A stretch of DNA of 64,000 nt from Flavobacterium hydatis (GTDB lineage Bacteria > Bacteroidota > Bacteroidia > Flavobacteriales > Flavobacteriaceae). A model generated the notes under the pieces. That model had not been told where the DNA came from, made no database searches, and was given only the letters and a program-made list of their open reading frames with translations. The DNA is taken from contig NZ_JPRM01000024.1 of assembly GCF_000737695.1 (NCBI RefSeq), forward strand, positions 1 through 64,000, read 5' to 3'. Below, one piece after another: positions 23,106-32,680 of this stretch (position 1 is its first letter; the number at the start of each line of letters is the position of its first letter). A program made the translations under genes and the position numbers.

Positions 23106-25526
23106 ATGGCGACAAATAATAATATTAAGGAAACAATTTTCATTCCGCTAGAAAATGTAGATAGCGAGCACTGTGCTTTAATCGTAGAGAAAGGATTAGC
23201 GGAAGTAAAAGGTATTGAAACTCATAAAGTAGAAGTAAACAACCGCAGAGCAGCTATTACTGTTAAAGGAAATGAAACCGTTGGTAATGCTGTAAAAGCG
23301 ATTAAAGACTTAGGATATAGTGTTCCTACTGTTAAAAATACTTTTCCGGTTCTAGGTATGACTTGCGCCTCTTGTGCAGGTAGTGCCGAAAGTATAGTAA
23401 CGTATGAGTTGGGAGTAGTAGATGCATCGGTAAACTTTGCAACAGGAAACTTAACTGTAGAGTATCTTCCAAACCTAACAAGTGCAGATAAACTACAAAA
23501 AGCGGTTCAAGCCGTTGGTTACGATTTACTTATTGTAGACGAAACCAAGCAGCAAGAATCACTTGAAGCGATTCATGCCGAGAAATTCAAAAAATTAAAA
23601 AACAAAACCATCTGGGCAGTTTTACTATCGTTACCTGTAGTAACGATTGGAATGTTCTTTATGGATATGCCTTATGGTAACGAAATCATGTGGCTTTTTT
23701 CTACGCCAGTAATTCTTTGGCTAGGAAAAGACTTCTTTATAAATGCTTGGAAACAAACAAAACATGGATCTGCCAATATGGATACTTTGGTAGCCTTAAG
23801 CACAGGAATTGCTTATTTGTTTAGTGTATTCAATATGTTGTTTATGGATTTCTGGCATCAGCGAGGATTACATGCTCACGTATATTTTGAAGCTGCAGCT
23901 GTAGTTATTGCGTTTATTCTTCTGGGTAAATTATTAGAAGAAAAAGCCAAAGGAAATACTTCGTCTGCAATTAAAAAGTTAATGGGTTTACAGCCTAAAA
24001 CTGTGATGGTTATTCAGCCAGACGGAACAGAAAAACAAATAGCGATTGAAGATGTACATGCTGGAGCAATTATTCTCGTAAAACCAGGTGAAAAAATTGC
24101 TGTAGACGGAATGGTGACTTCTGGAAATTCATACGTTGACGAAAGTATGTTAAGCGGAGAACCTGTTCCTGTATTAAAAACAGAAAACGAAAAGGTATTT
24201 GCTGGAACTATAAACCAAAAAGGAAGTTTTCAGTTCAAGGCTGTTAAAGTTGGTAAAGAAACCATGCTTGCGCAAATCATTAAAATGGTGCAAGATGCAC
24301 AGGGAAGTAAAGCTCCTGTACAGAAACTAGTCGATAAGATTGCCGGAATTTTTGTTCCAATTGTAATTGGTATCGCAATACTAACCTTTATTGCCTGGAT
24401 AGTTCTAGGAGGAGAAAATGCTGTAGCGCAAGCTTTATTAGCAGCTGTTACCGTATTAGTTATTGCTTGTCCTTGTGCATTGGGTCTAGCAACACCTACA
24501 GCAATTATGGTAGGAGTGGGGAAAGGTGCCGAAAATGGTATCCTAATTAAAGATGCCGAAAGCTTAGAACTAGCCAGAAAAGTTACCGCTATTGTCCTAG
24601 ATAAAACAGGAACTATTACTGAAGGTAAACCGCAAGTGACAGGTATTAAATGGCTAGATAATAATGATATAACAAAAAATATTTTATTAAGTATCGAAAA
24701 ACAATCCGAACATCCTTTGGCGGAAGCCGTAGTAAAGAATTTAGAAGGTGTGCAAAATGTTACTTTAACTGATTTTGATAGTATTACTGGTAAAGGAGCA
24801 AAAGCAGTTTATAACAACGAAACCTATTTTGTAGGGAACAAAAAATTATTAGCTGAAAATAATATTACTATTGCCAATACATTATTGGATCAAGCAGATG
24901 CATGGGGTAAAGAATCTAAAACAGTAATTTGGTTTGCTAGTAGTAAAGAAGCACTTTCGGTTATTGCAATTTCTGATAAAATCAAAGAAACATCTGTAGA
25001 AGCGATTAAGCAAATGCAAGATATGGGTATCGAACTTTATATGCTTACAGGAGATAATGAAGCTACAGCAAAAGCTATCGCAGAACAAACAGGAATAAAA
25101 CATTATAAAGCAGAGGTAATGCCTCAGCACAAAGCCGATTTTGTAAAAGAATTACAACAGCAAGGTAAAGTTGTAGCCATGGTAGGTGATGGTATTAATG
25201 ACAGTACAGCCTTGGCAACTGCCGATGTAAGTATAGCAATGGGTAAAGGGAGTGACATTGCAATGGATGTCGCTAAAATGACCATTATTTCGTCAGATCT
25301 TACCAAGATACCTCAAGCTATTCGCCTGTCTAAACAAACGGTAGCAACCATAAAACAAAACTTATTCTGGGCGTTTATCTATAATCTTATTGGTATTCCT
25401 CTTGCTGCAGGGATATTATACCCAATAAACGGATTCTTACTAAACCCAATGATTGCTGGAGCCGCAATGGCTTTGAGCAGCGTAAGTGTAGTAAGCAACA
25501 GTTTACGCTTAAAGTGGAAAAAGTAA
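23106..25526 (+). CDS. copA: Copper-translocating P-type ATPase (CopA type)
   Basis: Residues 1-75 form a first HMA domain with a degenerate site (SEHC at 20-23 in place of CxxC). A second HMA domain follows with MTCASC (Cys 87 and Cys 90). Eight hydrophobic segments flank the actuator domain (about 320-420, with the SGEPVP loop). CPC at 455-457 in the membrane binds the ion and Asp 499 in DKTGT is phosphorylated; GDGINDS ends the catalytic part. The CPC motif and double HMA domain define the P1B-1 Cu(I)/Ag(I) group that exports copper from the cytoplasm. It is preceded by an HMA-AraC regulator and a metal-regulon promoter and followed by two terminators. Length 806 is normal. Confidence 0.92.
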   Translation: MATNNNIKETIFIPLENVDSEHCALIVEKGLAEVKGIETHKVEVNNRRAAITVKGNETVGNAVKAIKDLGYSVPTVKNTFPVLGMTCASCAGSAESIVTYELGVVDASVNFATGNLTVEYLPNLTSADKLQKAVQAVGYDLLIVDETKQQESLEAIHAEKFKKLKNKTIWAVLLSLPVVTIGMFFMDMPYGNEIMWLFSTPVILWLGKDFFINAWKQTKHGSANMDTLVALSTGIAYLFSVFNMLFMDFWHQRGLHAHVYFEAAAVVIAFILLGKLLEEKAKGNTSSAIKKLMGLQPKTVMVIQPDGTEKQIAIEDVHAGAIILVKPGEKIAVDGMVTSGNSYVDESMLSGEPVPVLKTENEKVFAGTINQKGSFQFKAVKVGKETMLAQIIKMVQDAQGSKAPVQKLVDKIAGIFVPIVIGIAILTFIAWIVLGGENAVAQALLAAVTVLVIACPCALGLATPTAIMVGVGKGAENGILIKDAESLELARKVTAIVLDKTGTITEGKPQVTGIKWLDNNDITKNILLSIEKQSEHPLAEAVVKNLEGVQNVTLTDFDSITGKGAKAVYNNETYFVGNKKLLAENNITIANTLLDQADAWGKESKTVIWFASSKEALSVIAISDKIKETSVEAIKQMQDMGIELYMLTGDNEATAKAIAEQTGIKHYKAEVMPQHKADFVKELQQQGKVVAMVGDGINDSTALATADVSIAMGKGSDIAMDVAKMTIISSDLTKIPQAIRLSKQTVATIKQNLFWAFIYNLIGIPLAAGILYPINGFLLNPMIAGAAMALSSVSVVSNSLRLKWKK

Positions 25527-25545
25527 ACTCCTTGATGCGTTTGCC

Positions 25546-25580
25546 AAACGGCGGTTTCCTAAATGTATAGGCCGCCGTTT
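25546..25580 (+). terminator. Terminator after copA (first)
   Basis: AAACGGCGG (25546-25554) pairs with CCGCCGTTT (25572-25580), then T-rich. GC-rich for this genome. Confidence 0.7.
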
Positions 25581-25615
25581 TTATATTACTTATAATTTAA
25601 TTGATTTTTATTATT

Positions 25616-25673
25616 GACCTCATTTTTCCTCTTCAATAACCTTTGAAGTTAGTTAAAATGAGGTCTTTTTTTT
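25616..25673 (+). terminator. Terminator after copA (second)
   Basis: GACCTCATTTT (25616-25626) pairs with AAAATGAGGTC (25655-25665), followed by eight Ts. A near copy follows the MFS gene at 34162-34224. Confidence 0.8.
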
Positions 25674-25689
25674 GAGAAATACGCGGCAC

Positions 25690-25810
25690 AAGAGAAACCT
25701 TTGTATCACAGAGCCTTCATAAATGCATTCTTTAAGACGCACTACGGTGCGCCTCTACGGGAAACCTTTGCACCTTTGCCTCTCAGAACCTTAGAACCTT
25801 TCCTCAAACA
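25690..25810. repeat. Dispersed hairpin repeat, copy 1
   Basis: GACGCACTACGGTGCGCCTC (25736-25755) forms a CGCAC/GTGCG hairpin and is flanked by repeated ACCTTTG- and CTCAGAACCTT-type words. The same block occurs at 26770-26965 (twice in tandem, 82-base period) and at 34245-34377. A short reading frame across this block is an artefact of the repeat. Confidence 0.6.
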
Positions 25811-25812
25811 AT

Positions 25813-25878
25813 CAGTAAATATTATAAATCAAATTAGGAATAGCAATATAAGACACAACTCAACTATCAAGAAATTTG
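25813..25878 (+). promoter_or_regulatory. Metal-regulon promoter of the second HMA-AraC regulator
   Basis: The box starting GTAAATATTATAAATCAAA at 25815 and the -7 GAAATTTG (25871-25878) have the regulon's fixed 63-base spacing. The regulator gene starts 48 bases further on, so it is likely under the control it may itself exert. Confidence 0.65.
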
Positions 25879-25926
25879 TAGAACAAAATCAAGGAAAATG
25901 GAAAAAGCATCATTAATATCAATTTT

Positions 25927-26514
25927 ATGACATTACTAATAAAAGGAATGGTATGCAACAGATGTATTTATGTTCTTGAGCAAGAATTTTTTAACCTAGG
26001 TTTAGAAATCATTGCAATTGAGTTAGGACGCGTTGAAATAAAAGATACAGTCAATTTTTCTATGAGTCAAGAAGCAATTAAATCTATGCTTAAAAAAAAC
26101 GGATTTGAACTACTATTTACCAAAACCGAAGAAACGGTAGAAAAGATCAAGGAACTTGTAGAAATAGGTATCAAGATGCAATTGGATAACGGAAAACCGA
26201 CCAAATTTTCTTCATTAATCAGTAATAAACTTACCAAGAACTACGATACACTTAGTGCTTTGTTTTCGTCTGTAGAAGGACAAACATTAGAAAAATATAT
26301 AATTCTGAGAAAAATCGAAAAGATAAAAGAACTCCTTGTTTATACTGATCAATCGATGTCCGATATTACCCATACCTTAGGCTACAGCAGCCCAGCACAT
26401 TTATCTAACCAGTTAAAAAAATATACTGGTTTTACTTCTTCTTACTACAAAAAAATAAGACTTGATAAACTAGCTATCATCGACAAGCAATCTCATAAAA
26501 ATAAGGCTTCTTAA
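25927..26514 (+). CDS. Heavy-metal-domain/AraC fusion regulator, second copy
   Basis: It has the same architecture as the gene at 22453: an HMA-like N-terminus with Cys 10 and Cys 13 (MTLLIKGMVCNRCIYVLEQE), a linker, and an AraC DNA-binding domain (TDQSMSDITHTLGYSSPAHL, LKKYTGFTSSYYKKIRL). Similar length (195 versus 187) and shared spacing point to duplication. Unlike the first copy it carries the regulon promoter, so it may be the auto-amplifying sensor while the first copy is constitutive, or the two may sense different metals. It is followed by about 450 bases of repeats and then the RND efflux operon. Confidence 0.8.
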   Translation: MTLLIKGMVCNRCIYVLEQEFFNLGLEIIAIELGRVEIKDTVNFSMSQEAIKSMLKKNGFELLFTKTEETVEKIKELVEIGIKMQLDNGKPTKFSSLISNKLTKNYDTLSALFSSVEGQTLEKYIILRKIEKIKELLVYTDQSMSDITHTLGYSSPAHLSNQLKKYTGFTSSYYKKIRLDKLAIIDKQSHKNKAS

Positions 26515-26539
26515 AATCCTTTTCTGTCTTAATCTTAAG

Positions 26540-26965
26540 ACAATCTTGTCCTCCTGAGCAGAGTAAAAGGACACAAACGACACATGAAAACCTTTGGCGA
26601 AGTTTTGAACTTTGACAAAGGTCTAAGCGTGCAAATTAAATATAACTTACACTCAGACTTGTCCTCCTGAGTCAGAGTCGAAGGATATAAAATAGTCTTA
26701 ACACAATCTTGAATAATCTCTCGCAAAGTCGCAAAGACGCCAAGTTTCTATTCAATTTCTTTGTGGCTTTGCGCCTTAGTCTCTCAGAACCTTTGAACCT
26801 TATAAATACATTACTTAAGACGCACTGCGGTGCGCCTCTACAGAAAACCTTTGAACCTTAGCCCCTCAGAACCTTTGAACCTTATAAATACATTACCTAA
26901 GACGCACTGCGGTGCGCCTCTACGGAAAACCTTTGCACCTCAGTACCTCAGAACCTTAGCACCTT
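26540..26965. repeat. Cluster of intergenic repeats and hairpins
   Basis: A 14-base direct repeat (CTTGTCCTCCTGAG at 26545 and 26658, period 113) brackets a hairpin (CCTTTG...CAAAGG near 26591-26621). A CTTTGCG-type palindrome follows (26715-26770), and then two tandem copies, 82 bases apart, of the GACGCACTGCGGTGCGCCTC hairpin (26819-26838 and 26901-26920) with ACCTTTGAACCTT words. I see no gene. The block ends just before the RND operon promoter. Confidence 0.55.
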
Positions 26966-26971
26966 CCTAAA

Positions 26972-27037
26972 AAGTAAATCTCATAACTCTTACCTGTAAT
27001 TGTGTATAAAGCCCACTAGCATCTCTAAGTAATTTTG
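26972..27037 (+). promoter_or_regulatory. Metal-regulon promoter of the RND efflux operon
   Basis: GTAAATCTCATAA begins at 26974, the most diverged copy of the box, but the -7 TAATTTTG (27030-27037) is again exactly 63 bases on. It lies 44 bases before the start of the membrane fusion protein. Confidence 0.55.
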
Positions 27038-27080
27038 ACAACGAAATTTAATAGTTAGTTGGATAATTAAAAAAAAGAAC

Positions 27081-28151
27081 ATGTTATACAAACATACTAC
27101 ACAAAGGTTAGGGATTTTAGTTCCCTTATTGAGCATCTTATTAATTGCTTGTGAAAACAAAACTGAAAAAGCACCAGAAAGTGATGCTGTAGCCAAGGCA
27201 GATGCCAACAAATTACCAGTTGACATTATAATTGCTCAAGAAAAACAGCTCAATCAAGAAGAAGCTGTAGTAGGAACGATGATGCCTTATCGAGAAGTCG
27301 CTATTGTGAGCGAACTTCCTCAAAAAATTACTCATGTAGCTTTTAAGGATGGTAGCTACGTTAGTCAGGGAGCAGTACTTTACAAACTGAATGATGCTGA
27401 CATCAGATCACGCTTAAAACAAGTTGGTGCCGAACTAGAACTGGCTCGTTTAACTAAAGACAGGATGGCAAATCTTTTAAAAACAGAAACTGTAAGACCA
27501 CAAGAAAATGATGAAGCTGTAATGCATTACCAATCCTTGATTGCGCAGCAAGAACTACTTAGAGTAGACTTAGCCAAGACCGTGATCCGTGCACCATTTT
27601 CAGGAAAAATCGGAATCTCAAAAGTGCATCTTGGCGCTTATGTATCACCTGGAGCAGAACTGGTAACCCTTCAAGATCAAAGCAGTATTAAAATCAATTT
27701 TGCTGTACCAGAAAAATATTTGCCATTGATACAAACAGGAAATAAAGTAAGGTTTACTTCTGAGTTGTCTGATCAGGAATATTCGGCAACTATTAATGCT
27801 ACCGAACCAGGTCTTGATGCTCAAGGCAGAAGCTTACAGGTACAGGCAATAACAAGTAATACAGGCGGAAAATTTCGTGCAGGTCTCTCTGCAAAAGTTT
27901 ATTTCAGTGTTACCGAGAAAGGAGCAAAAGGTATCATGATACCAACAGAAGCTTTGTCGCCAAGTGATAAAGGTTATGCTGTTTTTGTAATAAAAAATGG
28001 AGTTGCAAAACCTGTGGCAGTAACCATAAGTAATAGAACAGAAACGGATGCTGTAATCACATCTGGGATTAAAACTGGTGATAATATTATAGTTTCAAAT
28101 ATGCTGCGTATAGGAGATGGTACTCCTGTAAAAGCCGTTGTACCCAATTAA
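27081..28151 (+). CDS. RND efflux membrane fusion protein (lipoprotein)
   Basis: A lipoprotein signal with the lipidated Cys at residue 24 (LLIAC) anchors it to the inner membrane. The order is that of the HlyD/AcrA family: first beta/lipoyl strands (about 45-100, EEAVVGTMMPYREVAIVSE), a short alpha-hairpin (about 105-155), the second lipoyl half (VIRAPFSGKIGISKVHLGAYVSPG), a beta-barrel domain and a membrane-proximal domain. It links the permease and outer-membrane channel into one periplasm-spanning pump. It is the first gene of a three-gene RND operon, 21 bases before the permease gene, and is controlled by the metal-regulon promoter. Length 356 is normal. Confidence 0.88.
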   Translation: MLYKHTTQRLGILVPLLSILLIACENKTEKAPESDAVAKADANKLPVDIIIAQEKQLNQEEAVVGTMMPYREVAIVSELPQKITHVAFKDGSYVSQGAVLYKLNDADIRSRLKQVGAELELARLTKDRMANLLKTETVRPQENDEAVMHYQSLIAQQELLRVDLAKTVIRAPFSGKIGISKVHLGAYVSPGAELVTLQDQSSIKINFAVPEKYLPLIQTGNKVRFTSELSDQEYSATINATEPGLDAQGRSLQVQAITSNTGGKFRAGLSAKVYFSVTEKGAKGIMIPTEALSPSDKGYAVFVIKNGVAKPVAVTISNRTETDAVITSGIKTGDNIIVSNMLRIGDGTPVKAVVPN

Positions 28152-28172
28152 TCAAATTCAAATTTTAGCGTT

Positions 28173-31100
28173 ATGAGTATATCAGCTTTAAGCATAAAAA
28201 AACCGGTTTTAGCCGGTGTATTTTCCCTCCTCATTGTTATTTTAGGAATAATAGGATGGAAACAATTAGGGATTCGAGAATTTCCATTAACAGAACCACC
28301 CGTAATTTCGGTAATTACTTTCTATGCAGGTGCAAGCCCAGATGTAATAGCATCTAAGCTTACCCGACCAATGGAAGAATCCATCTCCGAAGCCAACGGA
28401 ATACGTACAATTTCTTCCGAATCCAGAGAACAGGTAAGTGTTATTTCGATAGAGTTTAACCGTGAAATAAACATTGAAGACGCATTAAACGATGTCAGGG
28501 ATAAGGTGGCCAAATCACGAAAACAGCTTCCTACAGATGTGGATCCGCCCATAGTACAAAAAGCATCTTCACCAGACAATTTGGTAGCATTTCTTGAAGT
28601 AGAAAGCGATACCAAAGACATAAAAGAGGTAAGTCACCTTGCATCCACTACAATAAAAGATAGGATACAATCTATCCCCGGAATCAATAATGTTGCTATC
28701 GTGGGGGAACATAAATATGCGATGCGCCTCCGGTTTGAACCTTCTAAACTTGCTGCTTATCAATTAACTCCCGAAGATATTCGTAAGGCATTACTAAGAG
28801 AAAACATCGATTTGCCTGCAGGTAGAATTGATGGAGATAATAGCGAACTAAGTATTCGTACCATGGGACGCCTTACAACGGTAAAAGACTTTGAGGAAAT
28901 GCTCATCAAACAAGTAGACAATAGGGTAATCCGACTGAAAGATATTGGCTCTGCCGAATTGGGAGAAGTAAACGAACGTACGGCTATCATTAATGAAACC
29001 GGAAACCTTAACCGTATTGGTGTGGGTGTAGCAATCCAGATACAACGTGGCGCAAATGCGATTGAAGTAGTAGATGAATTTTACAGAAGACTTGATCAGT
29101 TAAAAAAAGATATCCCGTCCGAATACCGCTTGATTGTAGGTTTCGATTATACCCGCTCTGTGAGGGAATCTATTAAAGAAGTAGAAGAAACCTTGTTTAT
29201 CGCTTTTGGTTTAGTGGTATTAATCATTTTCCTATTCCTTAGAGACTGGCGATCTACAATCATACCAGTATTAGCTATTCCAGTTTCTATACTTTCTGCA
29301 TTTTTTATTATGTATATAGCTGGTTTTTCCATCAATATACTTACTCTTTTAGGCTTGGTACTTTCTATAGGACTTGTGGTCGATGATGCCATTGTTGTAC
29401 TCGAAAATATCTACAAAAAAATAGAAGAAGGAATGTCGCCCATACAAGCAGCGTTTAAAGGTTCTAAGGAGATTTATTTTGCAGTTATATCTACAACCAT
29501 TACACTGGCAGCAGTATTCCTGCCTATAGTTTTTATGGGAGGAATCAGTGGTCAACTTTTCAAAGAATTTGCAATTGTAGTATCGGGATCTGTAATGGTA
29601 TCGGCTTTTGTCGCGCTAACACTTACTCCAATGCTAAGTGCTTATTTCCTGAAGAAAAAAGAAAGCCCTAGTTGGTTTTACCGCGTAACCGAGCCTTTTT
29701 TCGTAAGTATGAACAATGGATATGCTAGTTTACTAATCGCTTTTATGAAATTTAGATGGCTAGCATGGGTATTTTTGATAGGTACAACTTTGCTTATTTA
29801 TCTCGTTGGAAAAGGACTTCCTTCAGAACTTGCTCCGATAGAAGACCGTTCAAACATGAATCTAATTGCCGTTGCTCCCGAAGGTGTTTCTTTCGATTAT
29901 ATGAAAAAACACATGACCGAAGTCGGAAAATATGTAAACGACTCTACCGATGGGTTATATCAAACCTATTCGATGGTTGCAATTTCATTTATTCCTGCTC
30001 CAGCACCCGTTAATGTGGCTGTACAAAGTATTTACCTTAAAGATCCAAAAGACCGAAAATCAAGTATTAAGGATTTGTACAATCAATATGGTGCAGCATC
30101 AGGTAAATTTAGAGGATTTCTTTTGTTTCCATATTTGCCACCAACCATCGGAAGTCGCTATGGAGGAGGTATGCCTATACAATATGTATTGCAATCCCCA
30201 AATCTTGACAGCCTAACAGCGGTGCTTCCAAAATTCTTAGCAGCAGCTCGCCAAAGCAAAAAACTACTCTTTGTTGATGCTGACCTTAAGATTAATAAAC
30301 CAGAGGTAAAAATAAACATCGACAGAGAAAAAGCAGCCTTAATGGGCGTCTCTATGGAAGAAGTAGCCCACACACTACAACTATCGTTCTCAGGACAGCG
30401 TTACGGATATTTCTTGCGCAACGACCGCCAGTACGAAGTAATTGGGCAATTAGACCGTCAACACCGAAATGATAAAAGTGATTTAAGTGCTATCTATGTT
30501 CGCTCAGCAACAGGTAAGATGATACCATTGAATAACCTGATAACCACAGAAGAAGCAGTAAGTCCAGCAGCCATATACCGATACGACCAATACATTTCGG
30601 CTACAGTATCGGCAGCAACTGCAGAAGGAGTGAGCCTTGCCGAAGGAATTGAAGAAATCGAAAAGATAAAGAAAGAAGTGTTAGGAGAGAATTTCAAAAG
30701 TTCATTAGCGGGTCAATCACGAGATTATGACGAAAGTCAAGGTAATATAGCCTTTACACTAGTTCTCGCTTTGTTACTTATTTATATGATTCTAGCCGCT
30801 CAGTTCGGAAATCTTCGTGATCCGCTAACTATTATGTTAACGGTACCAATGGCAGTAACAGGAGCAATTTTAAGTTTGTCATGGTTTGGTCAGAGTTTAA
30901 ACGTCTTCAGCCAAATCGGGATTATTACACTGGTAGGATTAATTACCAAGAACGGAATACTTATCGTAGAGTTTGCCAATCATCTAAAAGATACAGGACT
31001 TTCTAAATACGATGCCGCAATACAGGCAGCAGAGCAGCGTTTCCGTCCAATTTTAATGACATCTCTAGCCATGATATTCGGAGCATTACCCATTGCCCTT

Positions 31101-31277
31101 ACGGTTAACAGCCGCCAGTCATTAGGAATTGTTATTGTTGGAGGACTTGTCTTTTCTGGAATATTAACCCTGTTTATCATCCCAGCAGTTTATTCTTATT
31201 TGTCAAGCAAAAAAGGAGAAGTTGTTATTGTAGAAGAAGATTCTGAAGACACAAACAGTCCAACCATAGAATCATGA
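28173..31277 (+). CDS. RND efflux permease, HAE1 type
   Basis: The 1034-residue protein has the inner-membrane N-terminal helix, two large periplasmic loops (about 35-335 and 560-860) and twelve transmembrane helices. Motifs of the HAE1 group are clear: FPLTEPPVISVITFYAGASPD near residue 40 (only a part is quoted), GLVVDDAIVVLENI around 405 (the Asp-Asp proton relay) and LITKNGILIVEFANH around 935. HAE1 pumps export drugs and detergents. CusA-type metal pumps have different methionine-based pore motifs, which I do not see here. The metal-type promoter therefore controls a pump that by family would move organic compounds, or a less known metal chelate. Its stop overlaps the start region of the TolC-like gene. 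Confidence 0.88.
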   Translation: MSISALSIKKPVLAGVFSLLIVILGIIGWKQLGIREFPLTEPPVISVITFYAGASPDVIASKLTRPMEESISEANGIRTISSESREQVSVISIEFNREINIEDALNDVRDKVAKSRKQLPTDVDPPIVQKASSPDNLVAFLEVESDTKDIKEVSHLASTTIKDRIQSIPGINNVAIVGEHKYAMRLRFEPSKLAAYQLTPEDIRKALLRENIDLPAGRIDGDNSELSIRTMGRLTTVKDFEEMLIKQVDNRVIRLKDIGSAELGEVNERTAIINETGNLNRIGVGVAIQIQRGANAIEVVDEFYRRLDQLKKDIPSEYRLIVGFDYTRSVRESIKEVEETLFIAFGLVVLIIFLFLRDWRSTIIPVLAIPVSILSAFFIMYIAGFSINILTLLGLVLSIGLVVDDAIVVLENIYKKIEEGMSPIQAAFKGSKEIYFAVISTTITLAAVFLPIVFMGGISGQLFKEFAIVVSGSVMVSAFVALTLTPMLSAYFLKKKESPSWFYRVTEPFFVSMNNGYASLLIAFMKFRWLAWVFLIGTTLLIYLVGKGLPSELAPIEDRSNMNLIAVAPEGVSFDYMKKHMTEVGKYVNDSTDGLYQTYSMVAISFIPAPAPVNVAVQSIYLKDPKDRKSSIKDLYNQYGAASGKFRGFLLFPYLPPTIGSRYGGGMPIQYVLQSPNLDSLTAVLPKFLAAARQSKKLLFVDADLKINKPEVKINIDREKAALMGVSMEEVAHTLQLSFSGQRYGYFLRNDRQYEVIGQLDRQHRNDKSDLSAIYVRSATGKMIPLNNLITTEEAVSPAAIYRYDQYISATVSAATAEGVSLAEGIEEIEKIKKEVLGENFKSSLAGQSRDYDESQGNIAFTLVLALLLIYMILAAQFGNLRDPLTIMLTVPMAVTGAILSLSWFGQSLNVFSQIGIITLVGLITKNGILIVEFANHLKDTGLSKYDAAIQAAEQRFRPILMTSLAMIFGALPIALTVNSRQSLGIVIVGGLVFSGILTLFIIPAVYSYLSSKKGEVVIVEEDSEDTNSPTIES

Positions 31278-31300
31278 TTTTAAATCTCAAAGAAGATAAA

Positions 31301-32650
31301 ATGAAAACAAATATCTTACACATAGTTACAGCGCTGCTATTGCTTAGCAGCGCTAATGCGGTGCATGCACAGAAAAAAAAGCTGACCCTCACAGATGCAT
31401 TAGAAATGGCTAAACAAGGAAACAAAGCATTGCAGGTTCAAATATTAGAAGAAATAAACGCCAAAGAAATAACCCGAGAAACAAAAGGAGGTTTGCTACC
31501 TAGTATTTCGGCAAACGCAGGCTATTCTCATTATTTTGACAGGCAGGTAATATTTCTCCCAGGTTCATTTGTAGGCACAAACAAGGCAGTGCAGGACTTT
31601 GCAGTTGGCGGAAGAAATACCTATAATGCGTACGTATCGTTGTATCAGCCCATCTTTGCGCCAGCCACACATCAGCTTACAAAAGCCTCAAAAATCAATG
31701 AGAAAATTCAGGACGAAAAAACTGCCGATTTAAAAAGCAGAGTCGCACTTCAGGTTTCTAGTCGATATCTTAACATATTGATGATGAACCGACAACTAGG
31801 ATTACTTGAACAAAGCCATCAACGTAATATTAAAGCACTTCAAGATTCCAAATCGTTATTTGCACAAGGCAGAGGATTAAAATCAGATACACTAAGAAGC
31901 TTTATTGCTGTAGCCAATTTAAAATCATCTGTTTCTTATTTAAAAAACAATATTGAGGTATCTGGCATTGAATTAAAAAGGCTCATCGGATTGGAAGACC
32001 CGGGTGAGATTGAACTAACAGACGACCTTGAGTATAACATAAAAGTAAGCCAAGGCGAATTTTATCAAGTTGACGAAGCATTGATAATTGCTGATAAAAA
32101 CAGGAAAGATTTGAATATCCAAAAACTAACCATTGAACTTCAGCAAAAGAAATTAAAGGCAGCTCAGTCAGAATTATTACCAAAGTTGGCATTAATTGGA
32201 CAATATCAGATACAAGCACAAGCTGATGATATGCAATTTAACGAATATGCCTGGCCAAGAACCTCTTTCTTGGGCATACAACTTAGCGTACCTATTTTTA
32301 ATGGTAATCGTACTAAATCTCAGATTAATCAAGCCAAAATTAAAACGCAGCAAGAAGATATATTGCTAACCGATTTAAAAGAGGAAGTTAAAACCGAACT
32401 AGCTACGATTATAAGCAAATGGAAGGAATCCGTAACGCAATTAGACATACAGGAAACAACGGTAAAGTCGGCAGAATTAAACTACCAAATGATTGATGAT
32501 CGTTTTAGAAATAGCTTAGGCTCAAGACTTGAACTTACAGATGCAGAACTAGCATTAACACAAGCCAAAATAAACTACCTAAACGCAGTATATAATCTGC
32601 GAATACTGCACGTAGAGCTACAACAAGCTCTCGGACTCTTAAGTCTATAA
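31301..32650 (+). CDS. TolC-family outer-membrane efflux channel
   Basis: I start at the ATG at 31301, which begins a proper signal peptide (LLSSANAVHAQ); a start at 31274 would add nine residues in front of it. The mature protein has the TolC repeat: two copies of a long alpha-helical hairpin and barrel strands, with LTLTDALEMAKQGNKAL at the first helix and LSVPIFNGNRTKSQINQA in the second half. It completes the RND pump and should give an export duct through the outer membrane. It overlaps or abuts the permease gene and precedes an MFS transporter gene by 30 bases, so the MFS pump is probably in the same transcript. Confidence 0.88.
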   Translation: MKTNILHIVTALLLLSSANAVHAQKKKLTLTDALEMAKQGNKALQVQILEEINAKEITRETKGGLLPSISANAGYSHYFDRQVIFLPGSFVGTNKAVQDFAVGGRNTYNAYVSLYQPIFAPATHQLTKASKINEKIQDEKTADLKSRVALQVSSRYLNILMMNRQLGLLEQSHQRNIKALQDSKSLFAQGRGLKSDTLRSFIAVANLKSSVSYLKNNIEVSGIELKRLIGLEDPGEIELTDDLEYNIKVSQGEFYQVDEALIIADKNRKDLNIQKLTIELQQKKLKAAQSELLPKLALIGQYQIQAQADDMQFNEYAWPRTSFLGIQLSVPIFNGNRTKSQINQAKIKTQQEDILLTDLKEEVKTELATIISKWKESVTQLDIQETTVKSAELNYQMIDDRFRNSLGSRLELTDAELALTQAKINYLNAVYNLRILHVELQQALGLLSL

Positions 32651-32680
32651 TTACTAACCAATAACAATTAAATAAAAAAT

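Noticed and set aside
25701..25916. Plus-strand ORF of 71 residues
   Set aside because: It runs through the GACGCACT hairpin repeat, has repeat-derived residues and no family match, and its end overlaps the metal-regulon promoter.
26535..26726. Minus-strand ORF in the repeat cluster after the second HMA-AraC gene
   Set aside because: It lies inside repeated and palindromic sequence and its product resembles nothing; likely noise.
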